From assembly GCF_029589495.1 (NCBI RefSeq), contig NZ_JAAIVF010000003.1, positions 186,001 to 250,000 on the forward strand: 64,000 bases of DNA. Reading direction: 5' to 3'. Positions 43,701 to 50,710 of this stretch are shown piece after piece. Each line of letters opens with the position of its first letter. Within the stretch, counting starts at the first letter, position 1. Source of the stretch: Speluncibacter jeojiensis. GTDB taxonomy: Bacteria; Actinomycetota; Actinomycetes; Mycobacteriales; Mycobacteriaceae. The translations under genes and the position numbers were made by a program. Below the pieces are notes generated by a model that worked only from the letters and a program-made list of their open reading frames with translations, did not search any database and had not been told where the DNA came from.

Positions 43701-45352
43701 TCGGCGCCGGCGCGGCCGACTCCGACGTCCGTTCCCGCAACGCGTCGGCGTGGCTGCTCGACCGTAGCGGCTTCACCGCGACGCATCCGCTGCGCACCCG
43801 GATGCGCACCTTCGCCCCCGAGGACGAGCTGGACCTGGTGGTCATCGGCTGCGGAGCCGGCGGAGCCACCCTGTTGCAGCGCCTGGCCCGCGCGGGCTGG
43901 CGCGTCGCGGCACTCGAGGCGGGGCCCTTCTGGGACCCGGAGCAGGACTGGGTCAGCGACGAGGCCGGATCCGGCGACCTGTACTGGACCGATCCGCGAC
44001 AGATCGACGGGTCCGACCCGGTCCCGTTGGGCGCGAACAACTCCGGTACCGGGGTGGGCGGTTCGACGGTCCACTTCGCCGGTTTCGTCCCGCGCCTGCA
44101 TCCCAGCGACTTCCACATCGCGTCCGCGGACGGGGTCGGTGTGGACTGGCCCCTCGACTATGCCGATCTGCGTCCCCACTACGAGCAGATCGAGCGGGAG
44201 TTGCCCGCCTCCGGCGACCCGTGGCCGTGGGGTGAGCCGCACCGGTATCCGCATCGGCCGCATCCGGTCAGCGGCAACGGCGAGGTCTTCCTGCGCGGCG
44301 CCGACCGGCTCGGCATCACCGCGAAGGTGGGGCCGGTCGCGATCACCAACGGCCGCTTCGGCAATCGCCCGCACTGCATCTACCGCGGCTACTGCCTGCA
44401 GGGCTGCAAGGTCAACGCCAAGGCCTCCACGCTCATCACCCACGTGCCCGACGCGCTCGCGCACGGCGCCGAGGTCCGCACCGGCACCATGGCGACCGCG
44501 GTCGAGATCGATCAACGCACCGGGCGTGCCACCGGGGTGCGGTACCTGCGCGACGGACGGGAGTACCTGCAGCGGGCCAGGATCGTCGCGGTCGCCGGGT
44601 ACTCCATCGAGACGCCGCGGCTGCTGCTGAACTCGACGTCCGCGCGCTTCCCCGACGGGCTGTGCAACGACCACGATCTGGTCGGCCGCTACGTGATGGT
44701 GCAGGGCGCCCCGCAGGTCGGCGGCCGGTTCGACGCCGAGGTGCGGATGTACAAGGGCCCGCCCCCGGAGGTCAGTTCCGAGGACTTCTACGAGACCGAC
44801 CCGACCAAGCCGTACCGGCGGGGCTACTCGATCCAGACCGTGTCGCCGCTGCCGATCACCTGGGCCGAACATGTTGCCGCCCAGGGCCACTGGGGTGCAG
44901 ACCTGAGGCGGTACATGAACGACTACGTGCACTGGGCCTGTCTCGGCGCATTGTGCGAGTTCCTGCCCCTGCCGGAGAACCGGGTCACCCTCACCGACGA
45001 GACCGACCGCCACGGGCTGCCGGTCCCGTTGATGACCTACTCCCAGTGCGACAACGACCGCAAGTTGATGCGGGCCGCCGAGACGACCATGCAGGACATC
45101 CTGCAGGCGGCCGGGGCGACCGACACCATGACCATCGACCGTTTCGCCCATCTCGTGGGCGGTGCCCGGATGGGGGCCGGCCCCGCCACCGGCGTCGTCG
45201 ACCGGCGCTGCCGCACCTTCGCGGTGCCCAATCTGTACATCACCGACGGCAGCGTGCTGCCCACCCAGGGCAGCGCCAACCCCGCGTTGACGATCATGGC
45301 CCTCGCCGCGCTGACGGCGCAGGACCTCGTCTCCGGCAGCGAGCACGACTGA
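43697..45352 (+). CDS. GMC-family FAD oxidoreductase (sugar/alcohol dehydrogenase-like)
   Basis: The 551-residue protein has the GMC flavin fold: LVVIGCGAGGATLLQRLARA near 49, GVGGSTVHFAGFVPRLHP near 117, a CIYRGYCLQGC cysteine cluster near 231 and the C-terminal FAD/active-site part ITDGSVLPTQGSANPALTIM near 515. The cluster of Cys is typical of gluconate/sorbosone-type dehydrogenase large subunits. It oxidises a sugar or alcohol and feeds electrons to the respiratory chain, probably with the two preceding proteins. It is coupled to them by GTGA overlap. Confidence 0.9.
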   Translation: MIGAGAADSDVRSRNASAWLLDRSGFTATHPLRTRMRTFAPEDELDLVVIGCGAGGATLLQRLARAGWRVAALEAGPFWDPEQDWVSDEAGSGDLYWTDPRQIDGSDPVPLGANNSGTGVGGSTVHFAGFVPRLHPSDFHIASADGVGVDWPLDYADLRPHYEQIERELPASGDPWPWGEPHRYPHRPHPVSGNGEVFLRGADRLGITAKVGPVAITNGRFGNRPHCIYRGYCLQGCKVNAKASTLITHVPDALAHGAEVRTGTMATAVEIDQRTGRATGVRYLRDGREYLQRARIVAVAGYSIETPRLLLNSTSARFPDGLCNDHDLVGRYVMVQGAPQVGGRFDAEVRMYKGPPPEVSSEDFYETDPTKPYRRGYSIQTVSPLPITWAEHVAAQGHWGADLRRYMNDYVHWACLGALCEFLPLPENRVTLTDETDRHGLPVPLMTYSQCDNDRKLMRAAETTMQDILQAAGATDTMTIDRFAHLVGGARMGAGPATGVVDRRCRTFAVPNLYITDGSVLPTQGSANPALTIMALAALTAQDLVSGSEHD

Positions 45353-45380
45353 ACGCACGCAAGAGATCAGGAGATAACCC

Positions 45381-47171
45381 ATGAGCGAGAAGGTTTCCGA
45401 CTACATTCTGGCCCGCCTGCGCGAGTGGGGCGTCGACACGACGTTCAGCTATCCCGGCGACGGCATCAACGGGATCCTCGCTGCCTGGGGCCGCGCGGAC
45501 AACAAGCCGAAGTTCGTGCAGGCCCGCCACGAGGAGATGGCGGCCTTCGAGGCGACCGGGTACGCGAAGTTCTCCGGCCGGCTCGGGGTCTGCTTCGCCA
45601 CCTCCGGACCGGGCGCCATCCACCTGCTCAACGGTCTGTACGACGCCAAGCTCGACCACGTGCCGGTGCTCGCGATCGTCGGGCAGACCAACCGCAGCGC
45701 GATGGGCGGGTCGTACCAGCAGGAGGTCGACCTGATGAGCCTGTACAAGGACGTCGCCTCCGAATACCTGCAGATGGTCACGGTGCCCGAGCAATTGCCG
45801 AACGTCCTCGATCGGGCCATCCGGATCGCGCTGTCGCAGCGCGCGCCGACGGCCCTGATCATCCCCTCCGACGTCCAGGAGCTGGAGTACAGTCCGCCCA
45901 CGCACGCGTTCAAGATGGTGCCGTCGAGCACCGGCATGGAACTGCCGCAGATGCAGCCCGATCATGCGGCGCTCGAGCGGGCCGCCGAGGTGCTCAACTC
46001 CGGTAGCAAGGTGGCGATGCTCGTCGGCTCCGGGGCGCGCGGTGCGGCGGATGTGATCGGCGAGGTCGCGGACGTGCTCGGCGCCGGTGCGGCCAAGGCG
46101 CTGCTCGGCAAGGACGTGCTCTCCGACGAGCACCCGTGGGTGACCGGCGCGATCGGGCTGCTCGGCACCCGGCCCAGCTACGAGCTGATGAACGACTGCG
46201 ACACCCTGCTGACCGTCGGTTCGAGCTTCCCGTACACGCAGTTCATGCCCGACTACGACCAGGCCCGGGCCGTGCAGATCGACATCGATCCCCGGTTCAT
46301 CGGCATGCGCTACCCCTATGAGGTCAACATCGTCGGCGACGCCCGTACCACGCTCGAGGCCCTGCTGCCGATGCTCACCCGCAAGCAGGACCGTTCCTGG
46401 CGCGAGACGATCGAGTCCAACGTCGACCGCTGGTGGCGGACAATGCACGCGCAGGCCATGCTCGAGGCGAACCCGATCAACCCGATGCGGTTGTTCGACT
46501 CCTTCTCGGACCGGCTGCCCGACGACGTCATCGTCGCCGCCGATTCCGGATCGTCGGCGAACTGGTACGCGCGCAACCTCAAGTTCCGGCCGGGCATGCG
46601 CGGCTCGCTCTCGGGCAACCTCGCCACCATGGGGCCCGGCGTGCCCTACGCCATCGGCGCGAAGTTCGCGCACCCGGACCGCCCGGTGCTCGCGTTCGCC
46701 GGCGACGGGGCGATGCAGATGAACGGCATGGCCGAACTGATCACGATCAAGCGGTTCTGGCGCGAATGGTCGGACCCGCGGCTGACGATCGCGATTCTGC
46801 ACAACGACGACCTCAACCAGGTCACGTGGGAGATGCGGGCGATGAGCGGCGCACCGAAGTTCGTCGAGTCGCAGGAACTCCCGGACGTCGACTATGCCGC
46901 GTTCGCCCGCAGCCTCGGCCTGCACGGCGTCGTCGTCGACGATCCGGCCGCGGTCGACGCGGCCTGCGAGGCGGCCTTCGCCGCGGACCGGCCCACCGTG
47001 CTCGACGTGCACTGCGACCCGAACCTGCCGCCGATCCCGCCGCACGCCGATCTGGATCAGGCGAAGAAGGCCGCCGCCGCGGTGCTCAAGGGCGACGAGG
47101 ACGCGTGGGAGTTCATCAAGGTGGGGGTCAAGGCGAAGGCGCAGGAGTTCCTCCCGCACCCGAAGAAGTGA
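45381..47171 (+). CDS. Thiamine-pyrophosphate enzyme (acetolactate synthase/pyruvate oxidase-like)
   Basis: The 596-residue protein has three TPP-enzyme domains. The N-terminal one has the catalytic Glu in ARHEEMAAFEATGYAKFSG near 50. The central one is nucleotide-fold-like (about 195-340). The C-terminal one has the TPP motif AFAGDGAMQMNGMAEL near 440 continuing to LHNDDLNQV. It decarboxylates a 2-oxo acid, most likely pyruvate, with transfer to a quinone or to another carbonyl. GGAGATAACC precedes the ATG. It follows the GMC gene by 28 bases and probably shares its SigF-type promoter. Confidence 0.9.
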   Translation: MSEKVSDYILARLREWGVDTTFSYPGDGINGILAAWGRADNKPKFVQARHEEMAAFEATGYAKFSGRLGVCFATSGPGAIHLLNGLYDAKLDHVPVLAIVGQTNRSAMGGSYQQEVDLMSLYKDVASEYLQMVTVPEQLPNVLDRAIRIALSQRAPTALIIPSDVQELEYSPPTHAFKMVPSSTGMELPQMQPDHAALERAAEVLNSGSKVAMLVGSGARGAADVIGEVADVLGAGAAKALLGKDVLSDEHPWVTGAIGLLGTRPSYELMNDCDTLLTVGSSFPYTQFMPDYDQARAVQIDIDPRFIGMRYPYEVNIVGDARTTLEALLPMLTRKQDRSWRETIESNVDRWWRTMHAQAMLEANPINPMRLFDSFSDRLPDDVIVAADSGSSANWYARNLKFRPGMRGSLSGNLATMGPGVPYAIGAKFAHPDRPVLAFAGDGAMQMNGMAELITIKRFWREWSDPRLTIAILHNDDLNQVTWEMRAMSGAPKFVESQELPDVDYAAFARSLGLHGVVVDDPAAVDAACEAAFAADRPTVLDVHCDPNLPPIPPHADLDQAKKAAAAVLKGDEDAWEFIKVGVKAKAQEFLPHPKK

Positions 47172-47187
47172 GCGTCAGGAGGCCACC

Positions 47188-47259
47188 ATGAGAGCCATGT
47201 GGAAGGGGACCGTCTCGTTCGGGCTGGTCGCCATCCGAGGAACGGCAACGGCGACCTAA
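47188..47259 (+). pseudogene. ku: Fragment of a ku (NHEJ) gene
   Basis: AGGAGG and an ATG open MRAMWKGTVSFGLVAI, the standard first 16 residues of bacterial Ku, which tethers DNA ends in non-homologous end joining. After that Ile the sequence changes to RGTATAT and stops. No further Ku sequence is found. The next 100 bases read RVITPDGDVAQPAQ...in coding-like codons but without a start, perhaps the tail of another deleted gene. The fragment is the scar of a deletion that removed Ku and probably a neighbouring ligD. Confidence 0.82.
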
Positions 47260-47362
47260 CGAGTCATCACACCCGACGGCGACGTGGCGCAGCCCGCACA
47301 GATCGAGAGCGCCGACGAAGCCCACGCCTGGTTCGTCGACGTCTGCCACGGCGGCACACAGG

Positions 47363-47398
47363 GAGGGGACGTGCGGAAAGAATTCCGCACGTCCCCTC
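47363..47398. terminator. 16-bp perfect hairpin, convergent
   Basis: GAGGGGACGTGCGGAA at 47363-47378 pairs perfectly with 47383-47398 across a four-base loop. It lies between the ku scar and the converging csbD-like gene. Confidence 0.8.
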
Positions 47399-47439
47399 GC
47401 GCCGGTCGCCCCCGAAACGAACGCCCGGCGTCCGCGGCG

Positions 47440-47676
47440 CTACTGGTGCGAGCGCTCGCGCTGTTCCTGGGCTTCCGCCTCGCCGCGCGCCTTCTCGGCC
47501 GCAGCCTCCTTGCCGGCGGCCTCGCGCTGCGCATCGGCCTTGTCCTGCTGCGCGCGTCCCTCGCGGGACAGCTCGTCGTTGCCGACCACGGCGCCCGCCG
47601 CTTCCTTCGCCTTGCCCTTGACGCCCTCGACGACGCCCTTGACGCCTTCCTCGGGTCCGCTGTTCTTCTCACCCAC
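47440..47676 (-). CDS. CsbD-family stress protein (copy 1)
   Basis: The 78-residue protein is highly charged and helical with the CsbD repeats GVKGVVEGVKGKAKEAAGAV and LSREGRAQQDKADAQREAA, ending in an acidic/Gln-rich tail. CsbD-like proteins are typical general-stress (SigB/SigF) products of unknown mechanism. A perfect SigF-type promoter lies 44 bases upstream. A second CsbD gene is at 59589. Confidence 0.88.
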   Translation of the reverse strand: MGEKNSGPEEGVKGVVEGVKGKAKEAAGAVVGNDELSREGRAQQDKADAQREAAGKEAAAEKARGEAEAQEQRERSHQ

Positions 47677-47719
47677 GGGTCACACCTTTCGTCGTTGGCG
47701 GTTGACTGCCGTGTCCGGG

Positions 47720-47745
47720 CTACCCGCTGTCGAAGGCGTCAAACC
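47720..47745 (-). promoter_or_regulatory. SigF-type promoter of csbD copy 1
   Basis: On the minus strand GGTTT-N15-GGGTAG precedes the gene start at 47676. The -35 box is perfect and the -10 box differs only in its last base. Confidence 0.7.
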
Positions 47746-47845
47746 GCCCCCGCACCCGACGTGCCCCCGGGTTTCGTGCCGCCGCGCCCGGGGCAAGTTC
47801 GCAGATCGTGGACGTGAACCGATCCAACAGAGGAAGCAACGAACG

Positions 47846-47896
47846 ATGGGCACGGAGACCGGACACATCACCGGAGCGAAGGACCAGGACTACGAT
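47846..47896 (+). pseudogene. N-terminal fragment of a small conserved actinobacterial protein
   Basis: AGGAAG and an ATG open MGTETGHITGAKDQDYD. I recall a short actinobacterial family of about 70 residues that starts MGxxxGHITGxKDKxYN and continues with a helical segment, but here the frame runs out of family-like sequence after codon 17 and enters the 3-prime end of the minus-strand methyltransferase gene. It appears to be a truncated start left at a deletion joint. The family match is from memory. Confidence 0.5.
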
Positions 47897-47922
47897 CGGC
47901 GCTCGCTCGGCTCGCCCTGCGC

Positions 47923-48648
47923 TCAGACTGTCGCGGCAGATCGCCCCGGGCGGCGCGCGCCGACGACCACTATCTCCTCTTCTGTGCAACCGGTCGGGAC
48001 CAGCCCCCGCGCCCACAGGGACGCGGACTGTCCGGTCATCACCGGACCGAACGGGATCCGCCGGGTGTCGACGACCCGGGCGTCCAGCGCGCCGGCGGAC
48101 AGCAACGTCATCGTGCGGTCCACATCGGCCGAGGCCGACTGCACCAGCAGGCAGGTGCCGCCCGGACACAGCAGCCTCGGCATCGCCTCACACAGCGGGT
48201 CGAGCAGGCGGCGCCCCGACCGGCCGCCGTCCCAGCAGTGCCGCGGCGGGCAGCCTTTGCCGTCCGTGCCCGGAGCCGCGGGGACGTACGGCGGATTGCT
48301 CACCACTAAGTCGAAGGTTCCGCGGTGGTCGTCGAGGGAACGCAAATCCGCCCTGCGCACGCGGAAGTCGACTCCCGAGCGTCGCGCGTTGATCCGCGCA
48401 TTGAACAAAGCCATTCGCGAACGGTCCACCGCCACAACATGTCCGGCACCGGCCCGGGCGGCTGCGATGGCCAGTGCACCGCTCCCGGTGCAGATGTCGA
48501 GCGCGCTGAATCCCGGATCCAGTCCGAGCGAGCCGATGGCGTCGGCGAGCAGCGCCGTGTCTTCCTGGGGCGGGTAGACGCCCGGGAAACACACGATCGG
48601 TCGAGTCCGGACGGCGTCGCGGACCCGGTGAACGGTCGGTGCGTGCAT
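47923..48648 (-). CDS. HemK/PrmC-like SAM-dependent methyltransferase
   Basis: The 241-residue protein has SAM motif I ALDICTGSGALAIAAAR near 47, motif II VAVDRSRMALFNARIN near 70 and the catalytic NPPY in DLVVSNPPYVP near 113. NPPY enzymes methylate glutamine of release factors or other planar nitrogens; the N-terminal helical domain of PrmC is missing, so the HemK2-like group fits better. The FPGVYPPQEDTALL start is typical of it. The gene faces the CDGSH gene, with SigF-type promoters back-to-back between them. Confidence 0.87.
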   Translation of the reverse strand: MHAPTVHRVRDAVRTRPIVCFPGVYPPQEDTALLADAIGSLGLDPGFSALDICTGSGALAIAAARAGAGHVVAVDRSRMALFNARINARRSGVDFRVRRADLRSLDDHRGTFDLVVSNPPYVPAAPGTDGKGCPPRHCWDGGRSGRRLLDPLCEAMPRLLCPGGTCLLVQSASADVDRTMTLLSAGALDARVVDTRRIPFGPVMTGQSASLWARGLVPTGCTEEEIVVVGARRPGRSAATV

Positions 48649-48657
48649 GCCTGTCCT

Positions 48658-48683
48658 TTACCCGCATGATCGAGGTCCAAACG
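48658..48683 (-). promoter_or_regulatory. SigF-type promoter of the methyltransferase gene
   Basis: On the minus strand CGTTT-N15-GGGTAA lies nine bases before the ATG at 48648, so the transcript would be leaderless or nearly so. The -10 box differs from consensus only in the last base. Confidence 0.5.
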
Positions 48684-48684
48684 A

Positions 48685-48711
48685 GGGGTGATCCCGGCGC
48701 GGTCCGGGTAT
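48685..48711 (+). promoter_or_regulatory. SigF-type promoter of the CDGSH gene
   Basis: GGGGT-N16-GGGTAT ends nine bases before the ATG at 48721, the same distance as on the other strand. The -35 has one mismatch. Confidence 0.5.
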
Positions 48712-48720
48712 GTCCCCCAC

Positions 48721-48984
48721 ATGGGACATGACGGCACGGGACACGAACGCAGGGGGCACGACCACAGGGGACGAGACGGCGAATCCGGCACCCGGCCGCG
48801 GCGCGTGCGGGTGGTGCCGGGCGGCCCGGTGCTGATCGAAGGGCCGATCGAAGTCGAGCACGACGGACAGTGGGTGCGCTGCGACCGGTTCGTCGTCGCC
48901 CTGTGCGGTTGCCGACGCAGCGGCACCCTACCGCTGTGCGACTCGAGCCATCGGCGCGCGACGGCCGGCCTGCAGCGCCGCTGA
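48721..48984 (+). CDS. CDGSH iron-sulfur domain protein
   Basis: The 87-residue protein begins with a His/Asp/Arg-rich stretch. It ends with one CDGSH-type 2Fe-2S site: CGCRRSGTLPLCDSSH, giving the three Cys and one His ligands. The usual DGS is DSS here. Such proteins shuttle clusters or electrons. In actinobacteria they often neighbour a heme-oxygenase-like iron protein, which here converges at 49093. The ATG at 48721 is chosen for its distance from the promoter; an in-frame GTG at 48688 would overlap the promoter. Confidence 0.85.
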   Translation: MGHDGTGHERRGHDHRGRDGESGTRPRRVRVVPGGPVLIEGPIEVEHDGQWVRCDRFVVALCGCRRSGTLPLCDSSHRRATAGLQRR

Positions 48985-49034
48985 GGCCGCCGCGCGGTGA
49001 AGAGCGGGTGCTGTCAGGGGCGGTATCACGCGGC

Positions 49035-49078
49035 AGCACTCTGGCGCGGGCACCGTGTGCGCGTACCGCACCGTGTGT
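49035..49078. repeat. Imperfect 18/19-bp tandem repeat
   Basis: CACCGTGTGCGCGTACCG is followed directly by CACCGTGTGTCGCGTACCG in the 108-base gap between the convergent CDGSH and heme-oxygenase-like genes (about 49051-49087). The coordinates are approximate. No function is apparent; no other feature was seen in the gap. Confidence 0.35.
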
Positions 49079-49092
49079 CGCGTACCGCATCG

Positions 49093-50169
49093 TCACAGCG
49101 GACGCAGCAGCGAACTGCGGTCCGCGTCCCAGCAGGCCAGGATGTCTTCGGCCATGGCGTCCTCGACGAATCCGGTGACGGCGACGCCGAACGCGACGTC
49201 CGCGTCGAGTTCCGGTTCCGCGGCCAGCAGCGGGGCGACGACGTCGTGGCGGAGCACCTGCTCGTGCACCGCGTCTGCCTCGACGTGCTCGGTGTAGAAC
49301 TCGATGCACGCCTCGGGCGCGCCCAGCCGGTCCAGCGCGCGTTCGAGCTTGCGGGCACCGGGCCCGGTGGTCAGTTCCGTGACCGCGAAGTGGCCGACGG
49401 CAGCGCCCCGCAGTGACCGGTGCAGCCCGAACAGGGTCGCCACGTTCGCGACCAGCAGTGTCGAGGAGGGGACGGCGTCTAGGTAGGCGAAGTACGTCGG
49501 GTCCAATCCGGCGGCGTCGAGGAGTCGTTCGAACAGGTGCGCGTGGACCCGGACGCCGCGGCCCGCCCCGAATTCGTCGAACTCGACGGCCGCGAGCGCC
49601 GCCTTCACGTCGCCGCGCAGACGGGGAATGAGCCAGGCATACGGATCGGATTCTTTGAGCTGGTAGATCGACCGGTGCACGAAGTACTCGCATGCCTGCT
49701 CCCACGTACCGCCGCCGAGCAGGTGGTCCCCGATCCCCCGGCCGCCTGCCGGTGCGGTGTCGATCGCGTCGAGCGCGGTCATCGCGTCGTCCGCGGAACT
49801 GCGCACCCGGTCGCGCAGTTCCGCGAGCAGCGACCGCTCGAGCCGGCCGCGCAATCTCAGCAGTTCCGGCTCCCACTCCCACTGCGGGTCGACCCCGTGG
49901 AAGGACATGTAGTGCAGTTCGTAACAGAGCAGCAGCGCCAACTGATGGTCGGCGCCGAGCGGATCCGTCCCGACCGCACCGGCGGCCACCGCGCCCTCGG
50001 TACCCGGGGTGGCGGCGAGCGCCGCGATCACCGCCTCGGACAGCGGCCCACGCGAGGTGGGCAGCGCGGGTTCGGCGTTGGTGCACGCGGGGTCCAGGGG
50101 CCGCTGCTCCCGGGTCGCGTGCGCGCACCTCGGGTTGTGTCGGGCCGTGTTTTCGTTCGTCTCGCTCAC
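49093..50169 (-). CDS. Heme-oxygenase-like iron-containing redox enzyme
   Basis: The 358-residue protein is mostly helical with motifs of the heme-oxygenase-like diiron oxidases: ELHYMSFHGVDPQWEWEPEL near 103, CEYFVHRSIYQLKESDPYAW near 175 and EFYTEHVEADAVHEQVLRHD near 290. Glu and His of the last motif are likely iron ligands. Characterised relatives oxidise or cleave amino-acid and fatty-acid substrates; this one's substrate is unknown. The GTG overlaps the stop of the small membrane-protein gene. The nearby CDGSH gene may provide electrons. Confidence 0.82.
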   Translation of the reverse strand: MSETNENTARHNPRCAHATREQRPLDPACTNAEPALPTSRGPLSEAVIAALAATPGTEGAVAAGAVGTDPLGADHQLALLLCYELHYMSFHGVDPQWEWEPELLRLRGRLERSLLAELRDRVRSSADDAMTALDAIDTAPAGGRGIGDHLLGGGTWEQACEYFVHRSIYQLKESDPYAWLIPRLRGDVKAALAAVEFDEFGAGRGVRVHAHLFERLLDAAGLDPTYFAYLDAVPSSTLLVANVATLFGLHRSLRGAAVGHFAVTELTTGPGARKLERALDRLGAPEACIEFYTEHVEADAVHEQVLRHDVVAPLLAAEPELDADVAFGVAVTGFVEDAMAEDILACWDADRSSLLRPL

Positions 50170-50492
50170 CGCGCACCTCGCGGCCGGGGCATCCGGGCCG
50201 GACGGCGGTCGCCGTCGTGGTGGCGGCGCTCGTAGTCGCGCGCCTCCGCCTCGGTCACCTCCGGCTCGAGCGGGTCGCGGCGCGCACGCGCGACCTTCGG
50301 ACTGCGCGGCCCGCGCAGGAACAGCGCCACCAGCAGGCCGCCCCCGGCCAGCAGGCACACGAGCGCGACCACGCCGGCGATCACGCTCCATCCGCCGAGC
50401 CCCTCGGCGAGCGCGACCAGCCACAGCGCCGCGGCCACCACCCCGACCAGCACCAGTGTGTATCCGATCAGGCCTGCCAGGTTGAACCGCAT
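50166..50492 (-). CDS. Two-helix membrane protein
   Basis: The 108-residue protein has two membrane helices, at about 5-29 and 35-59, followed by a charged cytoplasmic tail (RGPRSPKVARARRDPLEPEV). No family is recognised. GAGGAGGGAATGCG precedes the ATG at 50492. It is coupled by GTGA overlap to the heme-oxygenase-like gene and preceded by a SigF-type promoter. Confidence 0.75.
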   Translation of the reverse strand: MRFNLAGLIGYTLVLVGVVAAALWLVALAEGLGGWSVIAGVVALVCLLAGGGLLVALFLRGPRSPKVARARRDPLEPEVTEAEARDYERRHHDGDRRPARMPRPRGAR

Positions 50493-50552
50493 CGCATTCC
50501 CTCCTCGTCGATCGGGTGCCTCTCGCGGCGACCACCGTCGCCGCACGGGGAC

Positions 50553-50579
50553 ATACCCGACGCCCGCCCCACCCAACCC
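50553..50579 (-). promoter_or_regulatory. SigF-type promoter of the heme-oxygenase-like operon
   Basis: On the minus strand GGGTT-N16-GGGTAT lies 60 bases before the ATG at 50492. One -35 base differs from the SigF pattern. Confidence 0.6.
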
Positions 50580-50582
50580 GGC

Positions 50583-50618
50583 CGTCTCGCGCACGGTGTG
50601 CGTCTCGCGCACGGTGTG
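50583..50618. repeat. Perfect 18-bp tandem duplication
   Basis: CGTCTCGCGCACGGTGTG occurs twice without a gap (50583-50600, 50601-50618) between two divergent promoters. The second copy supplies the -35 box GGTGT of the promoter at 50613, so the duplication doubles that element. Confidence 0.85.
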
Positions 50619-50640
50619 TAAGCCAAGCGCCGGCGGGTAC
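50613..50640 (+). promoter_or_regulatory. SigF-type promoter of the beta-propeller lipoprotein gene
   Basis: GGTGT-N17-GGGTAC precedes the ATG at 50711 by 70 bases, back-to-back with the minus-strand promoter at 50553. One -35 base differs from GG(A/T)(A/T)T. Confidence 0.5.
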
Positions 50641-50710
50641 CCCTGTGGCGATACACGGCGCAAGGTCGGGGCCGTGCGCCGCAAGGCAACCCGGTGAGGG
50701 AGGTCGGGTC

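Noticed and set aside
47232-47260. CCATCC in the ku fragment as a SigK promoter
   Set aside because: The hexamer 15 bases downstream is CGACCT, not CCGAAT.
47284-47817. 177-codon plus-strand frame starting MAQPAQIESADEAHAW
   Set aside because: Only the first 35 codons look coding; the rest is antisense to csbD. Kept as a possible gene scar in the ku entry.
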